A DNA stretch of 64,000 nucleotides from Thalassospira profundimaris (GCF_003326675.1 NZ_JPWF01000002.1:62001-126000); one strand, 5' to 3'. Counted from the first letter of the stretch, positions 43,248-52,361 are shown. Numbers and translations are program-made. Notes: generated by a model not told the origin, from the sequence alone.

Positions 43248-44576
43248 CTAGTAAATTGCAATTGCCGGGAAGAGAACCAGCAGGCCAACGGCCAGCACCT
43301 GCAGGCATATGAACGGTGCGAGGGATCGAAATATCTCGCCAAGGGTGATGTCGGGTGGCGTCACGCTTTTGAGGTAAAAGGCGGCCGGCCCGAATGGCGG
43401 TGTCAGGAAAGAGACCTGCATATTCATGGCAAACAGCACGCCGAACCAGACCGGGTCATAGCCAAGATGCAGAATGATCGGCACGAAAATCGGCATGGTC
43501 AGAAGTGCGATCCCCACCCAGTCGAGAAACATGCCAAGGATGAACAGAATCAGCATCATGAACAGGATGATGACCATCGGTTCGTCCGAAATGCCGATGA
43601 TCAGCTGCGAGATAAAGCGAATACCCCCCATCAGGTTATAGACCCCGACCAGCGCACTTGCGCCGATACCGATCCACATGATCATGCCGACGGTTGCCAA
43701 TGTATGCATGGCCGCATCAAGCAACATGCGCAGCGAGAATTCTCCGCGCAAAATGGTGGAAAGGATGACCCCGGCAACGCCAATCGCGGACGCCTCGGTC
43801 ACCGAGGCGATGCCGCCATAAATCGATCCAAGAACGGCAAAGACGACAAGAAACGGAAGAACAAGACCGCGTAGCAAAGGCAGGTTATCGCGGACCGAGG
43901 CACGTTCGACCGGGGTTGGCGGGGAGGCGTTCGGATCAAGATAGGAGCGCAGCAAAACATAGGCGACATAAAGCCCGGCCAGCATGAAGCCCGGCAGAAA
44001 GGCCGCGGTAAACAAATCCCCGACCGAGACATTGGCGGTCAAACCATAGATGATCAGAACAATGGAAGGCGGCACCATCGTGCCAAGCGATCCGCCAGCA
44101 CATACGACACCAATCGCCAAGCGCCGGTTATAGCCAAGGCGCAGCATCTGAGGCAGGGCGACAAGGCCAAGCAGCACAATTTCACCGCCGATAATACCAC
44201 TCATCGCGGCAAGAATGACGGCAACGAAAATCGTCTGAACGGCAACCCCGCCGCGCAACCGACCGCCGATCAGCTTCATTGCGTCAAACAGATCACGCGC
44301 AATGCCCGACCGGTCAAGGATGGCTGCCATCAGGACGAACATCGGCACCGAGACAAAGACAAAGGACGACACGAAACTGTAAACGCGGCTGGTGATCAGG
44401 GGCACCGAGCTTGGCCCAAACCAGCCCACCGCAAAAATCAGCGCAACAAGCAGGGTCACCATCGCAAGCGGCGCGCCAGTCAAAAGCAGCGCAACCAGAA
44501 GGGCGAACATCACCAATGTTCCCCAGCCGATCCCCAGCGCCTTGAGGTTCAGTCCAAGATCAAGAAGGTCAAACAT
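43248..44576 (-). CDS. TRAP transporter large permease (DctM)
   Basis: A 442-residue integral membrane protein with about twelve hydrophobic segments, matching the DctM subunit that couples sodium entry to solute uptake. Typical motifs include Leu-Thr-Gly-Ala-Pro-Leu-Ala near residue 32, a loop with Pro-Pro-Ser-Ile-Val-Leu-Ile-Ile-Tyr-Gly, and the long C-terminal membrane region. The ATG at 44576 has AAGGGC six bases upstream and overlaps the DctQ gene by eight bases; an ATG at 44582 is an alternative. It works with the DctQ and DctP genes next door. Confidence 0.94.
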   Translation of the reverse strand: MFDLLDLGLNLKALGIGWGTLVMFALLVALLLTGAPLAMVTLLVALIFAVGWFGPSSVPLITSRVYSFVSSFVFVSVPMFVLMAAILDRSGIARDLFDAMKLIGGRLRGGVAVQTIFVAVILAAMSGIIGGEIVLLGLVALPQMLRLGYNRRLAIGVVCAGGSLGTMVPPSIVLIIYGLTANVSVGDLFTAAFLPGFMLAGLYVAYVLLRSYLDPNASPPTPVERASVRDNLPLLRGLVLPFLVVFAVLGSIYGGIASVTEASAIGVAGVILSTILRGEFSLRMLLDAAMHTLATVGMIMWIGIGASALVGVYNLMGGIRFISQLIIGISDEPMVIILFMMLILFILGMFLDWVGIALLTMPIFVPIILHLGYDPVWFGVLFAMNMQVSFLTPPFGPAAFYLKSVTPPDITLGEIFRSLAPFICLQVLAVGLLVLFPAIAIY

Positions 44577-45168
44577 CGTCATGCCCTTGTGGCGCGTTGC
44601 GGCCACGTGCGTAATTGAAAGTGAGGATGAAGAACTGGACGCTCATGACCACGAGCACGCAGAGCATGAATATTTTCAAAACTGCGGGCGCGGGCGAGTT
44701 CCAGGCACTGCCGGTGGTTTCCAGAAAGAAACTGCCATCGGGGCGAAACATCGCCTTTTTCACCATCAGCCAGGCGGCCCATGCGAAAAACAGACTGACA
44801 CCAAGGCAGGCAATTGAAATGACCACATCAAGGACACGGCGTGCCGATGACCTGACAACATCATAGATCAGGACAACGCGGATATGCGTGTTGCGCGCCA
44901 CACAATAAAGCCCGCCATAGATAAAGGTGACGGCACTTAAGAATATTGATGTCTCGTGCGCCCATACGGTCGGACGGTTGAACACATAGCGCAGGAAAAC
45001 TTCCATCACGAGGATCGCCATGGCAGCGATGATGCAAATCGCAAAACCGCGTGCAACAAGGGTGATGACACGTCCAAGCCAACCGGCTTGTGGCAGATAG
45101 TCCAATTGGGGTGTATCGGATTGGGGAAAATCGGGCGTGGCAGGGGTATGATCGGGAAGCACTGACAT
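44569..45168 (-). CDS. TRAP transporter small permease (DctQ)
   Basis: A membrane protein with four hydrophobic segments after an N-terminal Pro/Asp-rich stretch, as in DctQ. From the ATG at 45168 it has 199 residues; the frame extends to 45240, but that extension covers a strong hairpin and is unlike the family. The residue pattern Val-Met-Glu-Val-Phe-Leu-Arg-Tyr-Val-Phe-Asn is typical of DctQ. It overlaps DctM by eight bases and follows the solute-binding gene, so the three genes make one transporter. Confidence 0.88.
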   Translation of the reverse strand: MSVLPDHTPATPDFPQSDTPQLDYLPQAGWLGRVITLVARGFAICIIAAMAILVMEVFLRYVFNRPTVWAHETSIFLSAVTFIYGGLYCVARNTHIRVVLIYDVVRSSARRVLDVVISIACLGVSLFFAWAAWLMVKKAMFRPDGSFFLETTGSAWNSPAPAVLKIFMLCVLVVMSVQFFILTFNYARGRNAPQGHDDV

Positions 45169-45211
45169 GGCAGACCAATCGTTTAAAGCGGAGCAATGAT
45201 CGGGGAGAGGT

Positions 45212-45234
45212 CCGGGCGCATTACCTGCGCCCGG
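45212..45234 (-). terminator. Hairpin between dctP- and dctQ-type genes (attenuator)
   Basis: CCGGGCGCA and TGCGCCCGG form a perfect nine-base stem with a five-base loop, immediately after the dctP stop (45245). No T-run follows, so it probably acts as a partial terminator or mRNA stabiliser that raises binding-protein levels over permease levels. Confidence 0.7.
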
Positions 45235-45244
45235 AGGCATCCTG

Positions 45245-46261
45245 TCAGTTCAAGAGACCTTGGGATTTCAGATATTCGGTCAGCAGGTCATAGACCTTTT
45301 GTGCGTTCTCGGAGCTTGCGGCGACTTTTGACCACTGACCCATGGCAATAGCGCGGAACTTGGCGCGTTCTTCGGCCGGCCAGTTATGCACGGTGATCGA
45401 AGGATCTGCTGTGGCTTCTGCCAATGCTTTGAGATCGTTCATCGACAGTCTGGCGACGGCATCCTGGGCAAAGTCACGAACCGAAACGGTCATGATTTCC
45501 TGCAGGTCTTCGGGCATCGAGTTCCATTTTTCAAGGTTCATGGCCACTTCAACCAGCGGCATGGAATGGAAGCCCGGATAGACGGGATGGACGGCAACCT
45601 TGTGCAGGCCTTGCTGATGGTTGGTTGAGAACACCGTGGAATCGGCAGCATCAATCACACCTTTATCAAGGGATGTGTAAACCTCGGAATAAGGCAGGTT
45701 CACCGGAACGGCCCCGGCCGCAGCAAAGACTTCCTGAATAAGGCCTTCGGGTGCGCGAACTTTCAGGCCTTTGAGATCGGCAACACCATCAAGCGGGCGA
45801 TCAGAAACAAAGCCTTCAAGGCCGGTTGTGGTCGCGCCGACAAAATGCAGGCCATAGGGGCCTTCAAGTTCGTTCATCAGTTCATAGCCGCCGCCATAAT
45901 TGATGAAGCGGAACATTTCATCAGGCGAAGCCCATGCGCCAATCGGGTTGGCAATCAGACCGAATGCCGGGTCCTTGCCGGAAAAGTAGCTTACATCGGT
46001 GACGTGACCATCGAGAATACCGGCACCGACAGCTTCCTGGGTTTCGTTATATTCCACGACCGAGCCAACAGGCAGAAGTTCGATGGCAATGCGGCCACCC
46101 GACATTTTATTGACCCGTTCGGTCCATTCTTTCTGAATGGCGAAGTTCGGGTTTCCGGCCGGGTCAACCGACTGGAAGGTAAGTGAAAACTCCTGTGCAG
46201 TGGCGGCGGTGCCACTGAATAGAAGCAGGGCAAGTGCGGCTTTCAGATATGTTGGTTTCAT
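45245..46261 (-). CDS. TRAP transporter solute-binding protein (DctP)
   Basis: A 338-residue exported protein with a signal peptide ending Ala-Thr-Ala and the DctP family layout. It has Gln-Lys-Glu-Trp-Thr-Glu-Arg-Val-Asn-Lys-Met-Ser-Gly-Gly-Arg near residue 43, Leu-Lys-Gly-Leu-Lys-Val-Arg-Ala-Pro near 143 (the conserved Arg for solute carboxylate), and Lys-Gly-Val-Ile-Asp-Ala-Ala-Asp-Ser near 188. It captures an organic acid, likely a 2-hydroxy or 2-oxo acid given the neighbours. GGAGG precedes the ATG. It is the first gene of the transporter operon. Confidence 0.94.
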   Translation of the reverse strand: MKPTYLKAALALLLFSGTAATAQEFSLTFQSVDPAGNPNFAIQKEWTERVNKMSGGRIAIELLPVGSVVEYNETQEAVGAGILDGHVTDVSYFSGKDPAFGLIANPIGAWASPDEMFRFINYGGGYELMNELEGPYGLHFVGATTTGLEGFVSDRPLDGVADLKGLKVRAPEGLIQEVFAAAGAVPVNLPYSEVYTSLDKGVIDAADSTVFSTNHQQGLHKVAVHPVYPGFHSMPLVEVAMNLEKWNSMPEDLQEIMTVSVRDFAQDAVARLSMNDLKALAEATADPSITVHNWPAEERAKFRAIAMGQWSKVAASSENAQKVYDLLTEYLKSQGLLN

Positions 46262-46346
46262 GGTTTTTCCTCCCTATTTGCAGCATGTTTTGGTGATCCC
46301 ATGCCTTTGGACCGTATCCTACGCGAGATTGTGTCATGCGCCAGCG

Positions 46347-47384
46347 TCAGGCAGCCCCGCTTAGACGTTTTTGCACCGGCGCGTTGACGAGGTTGCGCAA
46401 CGAGCCGTCGACCAGATATTGCATCGCCGTTTCCACCGAAAGACGACGGGCATCGGCGACACTTTCCGGGCTTGACCATGCGGCATGCGGGGTCAGGAAC
46501 AGACGTTCACCGACAATCGGATCCTTGCCATTGGCATAGGCCAGGGCAATGGCGTCTTCGGGTGCGGGCGGTTCGGTCGGCAAAACATCAATGCCCGCAC
46601 CGGCAATCGTTCCGTTGCGCAAGGCATCAAGCAAAGCATCAATGTCGATAATCGCACCGCGTGCGGTGTTGATCAGAAGCGCATGGGGCTGCATCATCGC
46701 CAGCCGTTCCGCGTTGATCATTTTGTGACTTTCGGTCGTCAGCGGGCAATGCAAGCTGACCACGTCGCTTTGCGACAGAAGGTCTTCAAGCTTGTCACAG
46801 CGGTCGACACCAACTGCAATTTCCGTCCCGCGCGACACCAGCGGATCATAGGCCAGAACACGCATCCCGAATGCCTTTGCCCGCAAGGCAGCAGCAATAC
46901 CAATGCGGCCCAGCCCGACAACCCCGAATGTTTTACCGCGAAGGCGCGCCAGCAATGGTGCACGCGCATGGTCAAAGCCGGCACGCGGGGAGTCCATCAG
47001 GTTCCGGTGATAGGAACTGATGCCGCGCCGCATGGTCAGCATCAGGGCAATGGCATGGTCGGCGACCTCGCTTGTGCCGTAATCCGGGGTGTTGCAAACG
47101 GGAATGCCCGCCTCGGCCGCGGCATCAAGATCGATGTGATCAAATCCCACACCGGCCCGCACGATGATGCGGCACCGGTCAAGCTTTGCGATCACCGCAC
47201 GGGTGACCGGCATTTCATGCCACACCACCATCGCATCACAATTGCCCAGCACGTCGGCCGGAATGTTTTCGGGCGAACGTTCCCGGTAAATATCCCAGTC
47301 GACCTGATCGCCGGATGTGCGACGCTCGATCTGCGCATCGTCTGGATATTGGGCATCGGGTGTGAGTAGGCGGAAGCGAGACAT
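46347..47384 (-). CDS. D-2-hydroxyacid dehydrogenase (CtBP/phosphoglycerate-dehydrogenase-like)
   Basis: A 345-residue NAD-dependent enzyme with the fingerprint Val-Val-Gly-Leu-Gly-Arg-Ile-Gly near residue 154. The catalytic Arg occurs in Leu-Ile-Asn-Thr-Ala-Arg-Gly, the Glu in Leu-Pro-Thr-Glu-Pro-Pro, and the His in Thr-Pro-His-Ala-Ala-Trp. The N-terminal region fits the C-terminal-binding-protein branch, but the substrate is open. AAAGAGG lies six bases before the ATG at 47384; the frame extends to 47432. It is divergent from a GntR gene with a perfect 18-base palindrome between, so it is probably regulated by it. Confidence 0.93.
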   Translation of the reverse strand: MSRFRLLTPDAQYPDDAQIERRTSGDQVDWDIYRERSPENIPADVLGNCDAMVVWHEMPVTRAVIAKLDRCRIIVRAGVGFDHIDLDAAAEAGIPVCNTPDYGTSEVADHAIALMLTMRRGISSYHRNLMDSPRAGFDHARAPLLARLRGKTFGVVGLGRIGIAAALRAKAFGMRVLAYDPLVSRGTEIAVGVDRCDKLEDLLSQSDVVSLHCPLTTESHKMINAERLAMMQPHALLINTARGAIIDIDALLDALRNGTIAGAGIDVLPTEPPAPEDAIALAYANGKDPIVGERLFLTPHAAWSSPESVADARRLSVETAMQYLVDGSLRNLVNAPVQKRLSGAA

Positions 47385-47430
47385 ATGGACCTCTTTGGGG
47401 TTCGTCGACATCGGGTATCGTTGAATTGCC

Positions 47431-47448
47431 ATTCTAGAATTCTAGAAT
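47431..47448. promoter_or_regulatory. Perfect 18-base palindrome, candidate GntR operator
   Basis: ATTCTAGAATTCTAGAAT reads identically on both strands and contains two TTCTAGAA palindromes sharing the centre. It lies between the divergent dehydrogenase and GntR genes, 47 bases from the dehydrogenase start. Confidence 0.75.
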
Positions 47449-47560
47449 TTTAATTTCTTGTCAACATTGTTTTTTTGGTGTTTGATAGCCGCACAAAATC
47501 ATGGGATTGATGGCAAATGGTGCCATTACGGAACTGATCAGAATTTCGAAGGAGACTGCT

Positions 47561-48256
47561 GTGTCGCTCACTCAAGAGGCTTGTGAACGACTTCGCGATG
47601 CGATCGTGTCGGGCAAATTTGAATTTGGCGAACGACTGTCCGAGGAGCAGATTGCCCGGGCGCTTGGCATGAGCAAAGCACCGGTACGTGCGGCATTCAC
47701 CGACCTGCGCGATATGGGATTGGTCAGCATCGTACCCCAGGCCGGTACATATGTGTTCACGCCAACACCACAGGAAATCAAAGAAATGAGCCACTTTCGT
47801 GCGATGCTGGAGCGCGAGGCGCTTGGCAGTGCGCTGGCACGCGACCCCGACGGTCTTGTGCAGGGGCTTTCGGCGGCAATCGCGCAGATGAAGCACGCCA
47901 TTGATGTTGATGAATTCACGCTTTATAGCCGCGCGGACAGTGCCTATCACCGGGTGATCCTGCAACATGCCGGCAATCGATATCTGGAAAAGGCCTATGA
48001 CCTGACGGCAACGGCACTCGAAGCGCTACGCGCACATCTGCAATCGGGTGAAGGCGATTTCTGGCAACGATCCTTTGCCGAACATACGCAAATGCGCGAC
48101 ATGATGGCGAACCGCCAGTTTGATGATGCCCAGGCGTTGCTGGAAGAACATATTCTGGTGATCAACCGGTCGATATCACTGCCATCGGCGAACATCAATC
48201 AACGCACCAAAAGCCGCCGGCGCACGGACGAGGAATATGCATCACTGCTTTCGTGA
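47561..48256 (+). CDS. GntR-family (FCD-type) transcriptional regulator
   Basis: A 231-residue regulator from a GTG at 47561 with a perfect AAGGAG six bases upstream; the in-frame ATG at 47501 lacks such a site. The winged helix (about 8-70) contains Lys-Phe-Glu-Phe-Gly-Glu-Arg-Leu-Ser-Glu-Glu-Gln-Ile-Ala and Met-Ser-Lys-Ala-Pro-Val-Arg-Ala-Ala. The FCD domain has Asp-Ser-Ala-Tyr-His near 125 and a late Glu-Glu-His. It is divergent from the D-2-hydroxyacid dehydrogenase, and it presumably controls it and maybe the TRAP/GMC cluster. A terminator follows. Confidence 0.93.
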   Translation: MSLTQEACERLRDAIVSGKFEFGERLSEEQIARALGMSKAPVRAAFTDLRDMGLVSIVPQAGTYVFTPTPQEIKEMSHFRAMLEREALGSALARDPDGLVQGLSAAIAQMKHAIDVDEFTLYSRADSAYHRVILQHAGNRYLEKAYDLTATALEALRAHLQSGEGDFWQRSFAEHTQMRDMMANRQFDDAQALLEEHILVINRSISLPSANINQRTKSRRRTDEEYASLLS

Positions 48257-48626
48257 TTGCCGTTTCAGCACATTAGGGAGACACAAAAATGTGTCTCCCT
48301 TTTTATATCAGCTCCCTGCCGAGCCTAGATCGACGCAATTTATCGGCGCAATCGCGTCAATCTACGCCTGCATATTGCGCATCCTTCAGCAAATTCGCCG
48401 ACCATCATGCGGGTCGGCGTGGCATGATCGGCGCTGTTAGACACCCTCGCCCACCAACGAATATTTGCTGCTGACAGATTTCAAACAGCTGTCAAAGAAC
48501 GTGATGGACAGACCGGCATCTTTGCCCCAGAGATGCCGGGTTGACCTTCAACCGCCCCGATACGCCCCACCCGCCCGATGCCAAACCGGTCGTCGACGGA
48601 ACTTGCACGATGGATAGACGCCCCAG
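48257..48626. other. Intergenic region after the GntR gene
   Basis: About 370 bases without a supported gene. It opens with the strong terminator at 48276-48305. Past it there is no ribosome-site-linked frame with family resemblance. The promoter of the nucleoside-gate gene presumably lies near its end. Confidence 0.55.
48276..48305 (+). terminator. Terminator of the GntR gene
   Basis: GGGAGACAC and GTGTCTCCC form a nine-base perfect stem (extended by an A-T pair) over a short A-rich loop. TTTTT follows, 20 bases past the stop. Confidence 0.95.
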
Positions 48627-49625
48627 ATGACCCGCGCCATGCAACGTTATGTTTTTGATCTGATCAATCGCAGCCAGAAGCTTTTTGTCACCCTGATGAA
48701 AGTTATGCTGCCGGTGATGATCATTGTCCGTATTGCCGAGGAATTTGGCGCGATTGATGTTGCGTCCGATCTTTTGACCCCGGTTATGGCCCTGATTGGA
48801 TTGCCGCCCGAGGCGGGGTTGATCTGGGCGACCTGTGCACTGGTCAGCATGTATGGCGCGGTTGGTGCCTTTATCGGGTTATCAGCCCATCTTGATATGA
48901 CAGCGGCACAGTTAAGCGCGCTTTGCGCCATGATGCTGTTTGCCCACGGGCTTCCGGTTGAACAGGCGATTGTCAAACGGGCCGGTGCCAGCCTGATTGC
49001 CACCACCGCCCTTCGGGTCGGGGCGGCCATCGGGTATGGCGCGCTGGTGACCTGGGTCAGCAGCAAAACCGGCTGGCTGTCCGAGCCGGTTGATTTTTCA
49101 TGGATGGCAGGCAGCGAGGTTGCCGAGGCCAGCACCGGACTTGCGGCATGGGGGGATTGGGCAATTCAGACCGTCAAGTCGCTTGCGGTCAGCTTTGTGG
49201 TGATTACCGGGCTTCTGGTTGTGCTTGATGTCATGAAGGTCACGGGGTTGACCGACAAATTCACCCTTGCCCTGTCACCGATCCTGCGGGTTTCGGGTCT
49301 GTCGCGTGAAGTCGCCCCGGTGACCACCATTGGCGTGTTGCTGGGCCTGACATTTGGCGGGGCGCTGATCATTGATGATGCGCGCAAGAATAATTACCCG
49401 CCACGCACACTTTTCCTGTCACTCAGCTGGTTGTCGCTTTCACATTCGCTGATCGAGGATACGGCGATCATGCTGGCCCTTGGTGCGGATATCTGGGTGG
49501 TTCTGGTCGGGCGGGTGATCCTGACATTGATCATCATCGCCCTTTTGGCACGCCTGACCATTCGCTGGGACAAGAAACCGGATCAAAAATCGGATCAATT
49601 GGCATCGGAAGGCAGCAACGCATAG
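48627..49625 (+). CDS. Nucleoside-recognition (Gate) domain membrane protein
   Basis: A 332-residue polytopic membrane protein with about eight hydrophobic segments. The Gate/nucleoside recognition pattern appears twice: Leu-Thr-Pro-Val-Met-Ala-Leu-Ile-Gly-Leu-Pro-Pro-Glu-Ala-Gly near 50, and Leu-Ser-Pro-Ile-Leu-Arg-Val-Ser-Gly-Leu near 213. A distinctive Ser-His-Ser-Leu-Ile-Glu-Asp segment lies near 274. Related proteins include spore maturation and nucleoside-transport families. Its transported compound is unknown, and a start at 48639 is possible. It is followed by a phosphatase gene after about 50 bases. Confidence 0.82.
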   Translation: MTRAMQRYVFDLINRSQKLFVTLMKVMLPVMIIVRIAEEFGAIDVASDLLTPVMALIGLPPEAGLIWATCALVSMYGAVGAFIGLSAHLDMTAAQLSALCAMMLFAHGLPVEQAIVKRAGASLIATTALRVGAAIGYGALVTWVSSKTGWLSEPVDFSWMAGSEVAEASTGLAAWGDWAIQTVKSLAVSFVVITGLLVVLDVMKVTGLTDKFTLALSPILRVSGLSREVAPVTTIGVLLGLTFGGALIIDDARKNNYPPRTLFLSLSWLSLSHSLIEDTAIMLALGADIWVVLVGRVILTLIIIALLARLTIRWDKKPDQKSDQLASEGSNA

Positions 49626-49674
49626 GCATTGCAACAATTGCAAGGTTGCCAGCCATCCCGGCGCGTGTAGAGTG

Positions 49675-50247
49675 ATGGCACCTTTCCATCATCCAAAGCC
49701 GTATCCGATGCCAGACGACCATTATATACGCGCGATTATTCCGATCTTGCCTACGTCGAAAACCGGCATCCTTCAAATGGCCATTCCAGGCTACGAGATT
49801 GATGATGCCGGGAACCTTGCGATGGATTTCGCCCGGTGCCAAGCCGCCCTTGGTCACCTGAAGACGCTTGATGCCCGGCATTATATTTGCCTGTCGACAG
49901 CATCGGAAATCGATCAGGAAGAGATTGACGATATCTGCGATCTGGTGCGGGCACGCGGCATTAGCGCATATCATATGCCGGTCGAGGATTATGCACAGCC
50001 CGACGAGGCGTTCCTTCAATCCTGGGCGGAGATGTCAGCCGAGCTGCATCGAAGCCTTGATGCCGGTGGCGGGGTTGTTTTGCAATGTCTGGCCGGATGC
50101 GGGCGCAGCGGCACAATCGCTGCCCTGCTATTGATTGAACGCGGCATGGCACCACAACAGGCAATTGAAACGGTTCGGGCAATCAATGAAGAATCGATTG
50201 AAAGTGCCACGCAACAGGCATTCCTGTTGTCACGTCATCGCCTGTGA
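49675..50247 (+). CDS. Dual-specificity/tyrosine phosphatase-family protein
   Basis: A protein of about 190 residues with the Cys-X5-Arg phosphatase loop (Cys-Leu-Ala-Gly-Cys-Gly-Arg-Ser-Gly) near residue 140. The usual early His-Cys becomes Gln-Cys. Asp and Glu-rich segments fit a general-acid loop. The start is unsettled: a GTG at 49672, ATGs at 49675 and 49708. It lies after the membrane-protein gene and converges on the GntR gene. The substrate is unknown. A second, unrelated phosphatase lies 5 kb away, after the amino-acid importer. Confidence 0.8.
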   Translation: MAPFHHPKPYPMPDDHYIRAIIPILPTSKTGILQMAIPGYEIDDAGNLAMDFARCQAALGHLKTLDARHYICLSTASEIDQEEIDDICDLVRARGISAYHMPVEDYAQPDEAFLQSWAEMSAELHRSLDAGGGVVLQCLAGCGRSGTIAALLLIERGMAPQQAIETVRAINEESIESATQQAFLLSRHRL

Positions 50248-50278
50248 CCGCCTGAACGCAGCAACATAATCACCGCAA

Positions 50279-50923
50279 TTATTCGGCATCCAGCAATGCG
50301 GTGAATGTCAGCAAGGTTTCGGCACGCACCCGAAAGAAAGCGCGCAAATCCCCTTGTTCAATCGGATCGACCAGCCGGTCAAATTCCGCCTTAAGCAAGC
50401 CGGTCGCCAGATCCGGGAAACGGGCCGACTGACGGACAAGTCCGGGAACAGTGCGATAAAACAACATATCATCGGTCCGTTGCAGCACGTCATCGCCAAT
50501 CAGACTGGCCGAAAGAAGATGAACATCGCGTAATACACCCCAGAACTTTTCACGTTCCGCACCGGCTGACAGGCGTGAAATCCGGTAAAACAGTGGTGCG
50601 ACCGAGGCTTCGATATCCTGGGGCATGGTGGTGACACTCAGATCATCAATGATGTGATAGATGCCCGAACGGATTTGCAGCCCCTGACGCTGCGCCTCGA
50701 TCGGTTGATCCTGCACGGTGGTGCCGACACCAACCTTGACCATGGCAAGTTTTTCATGGGCCAGACGTTGCAGGACCTGCCGGATCGGCGTGCGGCTGAC
50801 TTCGAATTCCTTGCCCAGCTCCCCTTCATACAGCACATCGCCACTGGCATAGACGCCAAGACAAATACGTTCCCGGATGGCTTCGTAAATGATGTCGACG
50901 CTGGATTTCTGAGTGGCGTTCAT
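50279..50923 (-). CDS. GntR-family transcriptional regulator
   Basis: A 214-residue GntR protein from the ATG at 50923 (the frame extends to 51064 but that part is unlike the family and Cys-rich). The winged helix has Ile-Tyr-Glu-Ala-Ile-Arg-Glu-Arg-Ile-Cys-Leu-Gly and Phe-Glu-Val-Ser-Arg-Thr-Pro-Ile-Arg-Gln-Val-Leu-Gln-Arg-Leu (about 10-60), followed by a helical ligand domain. It is divergent from the amino-acid importer genes with palindromes between, so it probably regulates the importer. The effector is unknown. Confidence 0.9.
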   Translation of the reverse strand: MNATQKSSVDIIYEAIRERICLGVYASGDVLYEGELGKEFEVSRTPIRQVLQRLAHEKLAMVKVGVGTTVQDQPIEAQRQGLQIRSGIYHIIDDLSVTTMPQDIEASVAPLFYRISRLSAGAEREKFWGVLRDVHLLSASLIGDDVLQRTDDMLFYRTVPGLVRQSARFPDLATGLLKAEFDRLVDPIEQGDLRAFFRVRAETLLTFTALLDAE

Positions 50924-51212
50924 GCGGTCTGTTCTTGTTACAAGGGCAGGACAGGATCGGAGTCGCCGTGTAATTACGGCAGATTGAACCCCGAAATGGC
51001 AAATTCGCCATTCGGAAAGATGTACATGTATGCAACCAAAACAGCAACAGCAAGATTTTTCCATCTTGCCGAATATCGCTGTTAACTGCCGTTTTTAGTG
51101 AATTCAAGTGCCGCGACCCCACGGTCGAACAGCTATGTCACAGAAAAGTCATTTACTGTATAGCTGTATACAGGTACATTAGCTGCACTGCACAAAGCAC
51201 TCGTATCAGGGA
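50924..51212. promoter_or_regulatory. Divergent regulatory region of the GntR and aap-type genes
   Basis: About 289 bases with two short palindromes that suit GntR operators: TACATGTA at 51023-51030 and CTGTATACAG at 51164-51173. The second is preceded by a related ACTGTATAG word at 51155-51163. No gene is supported here. Confidence 0.6.
51164..51173. promoter_or_regulatory. Candidate GntR operator before the importer operon
   Basis: CTGTATACAG is a perfect ten-base palindrome 40 bases before the first permease start. TGTATACA-type cores are typical of FCD/FadR-like GntR operators. Confidence 0.55.
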
Positions 51213-52361
51213 ATGGGTGAAGAGATGCGCGTTTTAAGATCACAGATTTTCTGGCAGGTTGCGGCTGTCGGGCTTCTGATCTGGCTGGGCTATATACTGG
51301 CGCAGAATATCGAAGCCAACCTTGCGAAATCGAATATCGTTCTGTCGTTCGATTTCCTGTCCGCACAGGCCGGCTTTGACATCAGTGAAAGCCTGCTTTC
51401 GGTGTCGGCCACCAGCAGCTATGGCGCGGTGATCCTTGCCGGTGTGATCAATACGCTGGTTCTTGCAGTGTGCTGTATTGTCGGGGCGACCATCATCGGG
51501 GTGATGATGGGGATCATGCGATCCGGCGGCCATTATCTTGGCGAACGGATTGCCGGACTTTACATCGAAATCACCCGCAACCTTCCCAAACTTCTGATCC
51601 TTCTCGCACTTTATCTGGCGATGGTCACAACCCTGCCGGTGGTGCGTGAAAGCTGGTCGGTTTTCGGCCTGATCGAGATTTCAAACCGCGCTGTTTACTT
51701 CCCGATTGTTGAACAGGGTTTCGGGCTTTGGTGGCTGTGGGCGATGATCGCGGTCTGGCCGATTGCGATTTGTGTGCTTGGCAAAGTTGCCCGCCGTATA
51801 CAGGACAAAACCGGCATCCGGTATCCGGTGATCTGGCCGGTAACAATGTGCGTTCTGATCCTGATTGCCGGACCTGCGATGATTGGCCTGATCGACTATC
51901 AGATTTCATGGCCGGTCCTTAAAGGGTTCGATTTTGCCGGGGGCGGCCGCATTTCGGTGCAGTTCGTGGTTCTTGTTCTCGCGCTTTCGATCTATCACGG
52001 CGGACAGGTTGCCGAACTGGTGCGCGGTGCCATTGCATCGGTCCCGGTCGGGCAGTTTGAGGCGGCCAAGGCATCGGGACTGAGCTTTGCGCAGATGACG
52101 CGGTTGGTGATCCTGCCCCAAGCCATCCGGGCCGCCGTGCCATCAATGGGCAACCAGTATCTGAACATCACCAAGAACACATCGATCGCGCTGGCAGTTG
52201 GTTATTCCGATCTGGTGTCGGTAATGACGACGTCAATCAACCAGACATTCCGCCCCATCGAACTGATGACGGTTTCGATGTGCGTTTATCTTGGCATCTG
52301 CCTGATCGTTTCGTGGCTGGTCAATATCTATAACGCGCGCGTTATCGCGGTGAGGGCATGA
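51213..52361 (+). CDS. aapQ: Amino-acid ABC transporter permease, AapQ-like
   Basis: A 382-residue inner-membrane permease with several hydrophobic segments and the EAA loop Ala-Ser-Val-Pro-Val-Gly-Gln-Phe-Glu-Ala-Ala-Lys-Ala-Ser-Gly near residue 275. Arg-Leu-Val-Ile-Leu-Pro-Gln-Ala-Ile-Arg-Ala-Ala-Val-Pro follows. AapQ-type length and inserted central helices distinguish it from short His/Gln permeases. With AapM it forms the channel of a general L-amino-acid importer. An ATG at 51225 is an alternative start. It heads the operon aapQ-aapM-aapJ-aapP and overlaps aapM by four bases. Confidence 0.92.
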   Translation: MGEEMRVLRSQIFWQVAAVGLLIWLGYILAQNIEANLAKSNIVLSFDFLSAQAGFDISESLLSVSATSSYGAVILAGVINTLVLAVCCIVGATIIGVMMGIMRSGGHYLGERIAGLYIEITRNLPKLLILLALYLAMVTTLPVVRESWSVFGLIEISNRAVYFPIVEQGFGLWWLWAMIAVWPIAICVLGKVARRIQDKTGIRYPVIWPVTMCVLILIAGPAMIGLIDYQISWPVLKGFDFAGGGRISVQFVVLVLALSIYHGGQVAELVRGAIASVPVGQFEAAKASGLSFAQMTRLVILPQAIRAAVPSMGNQYLNITKNTSIALAVGYSDLVSVMTTSINQTFRPIELMTVSMCVYLGICLIVSWLVNIYNARVIAVRA

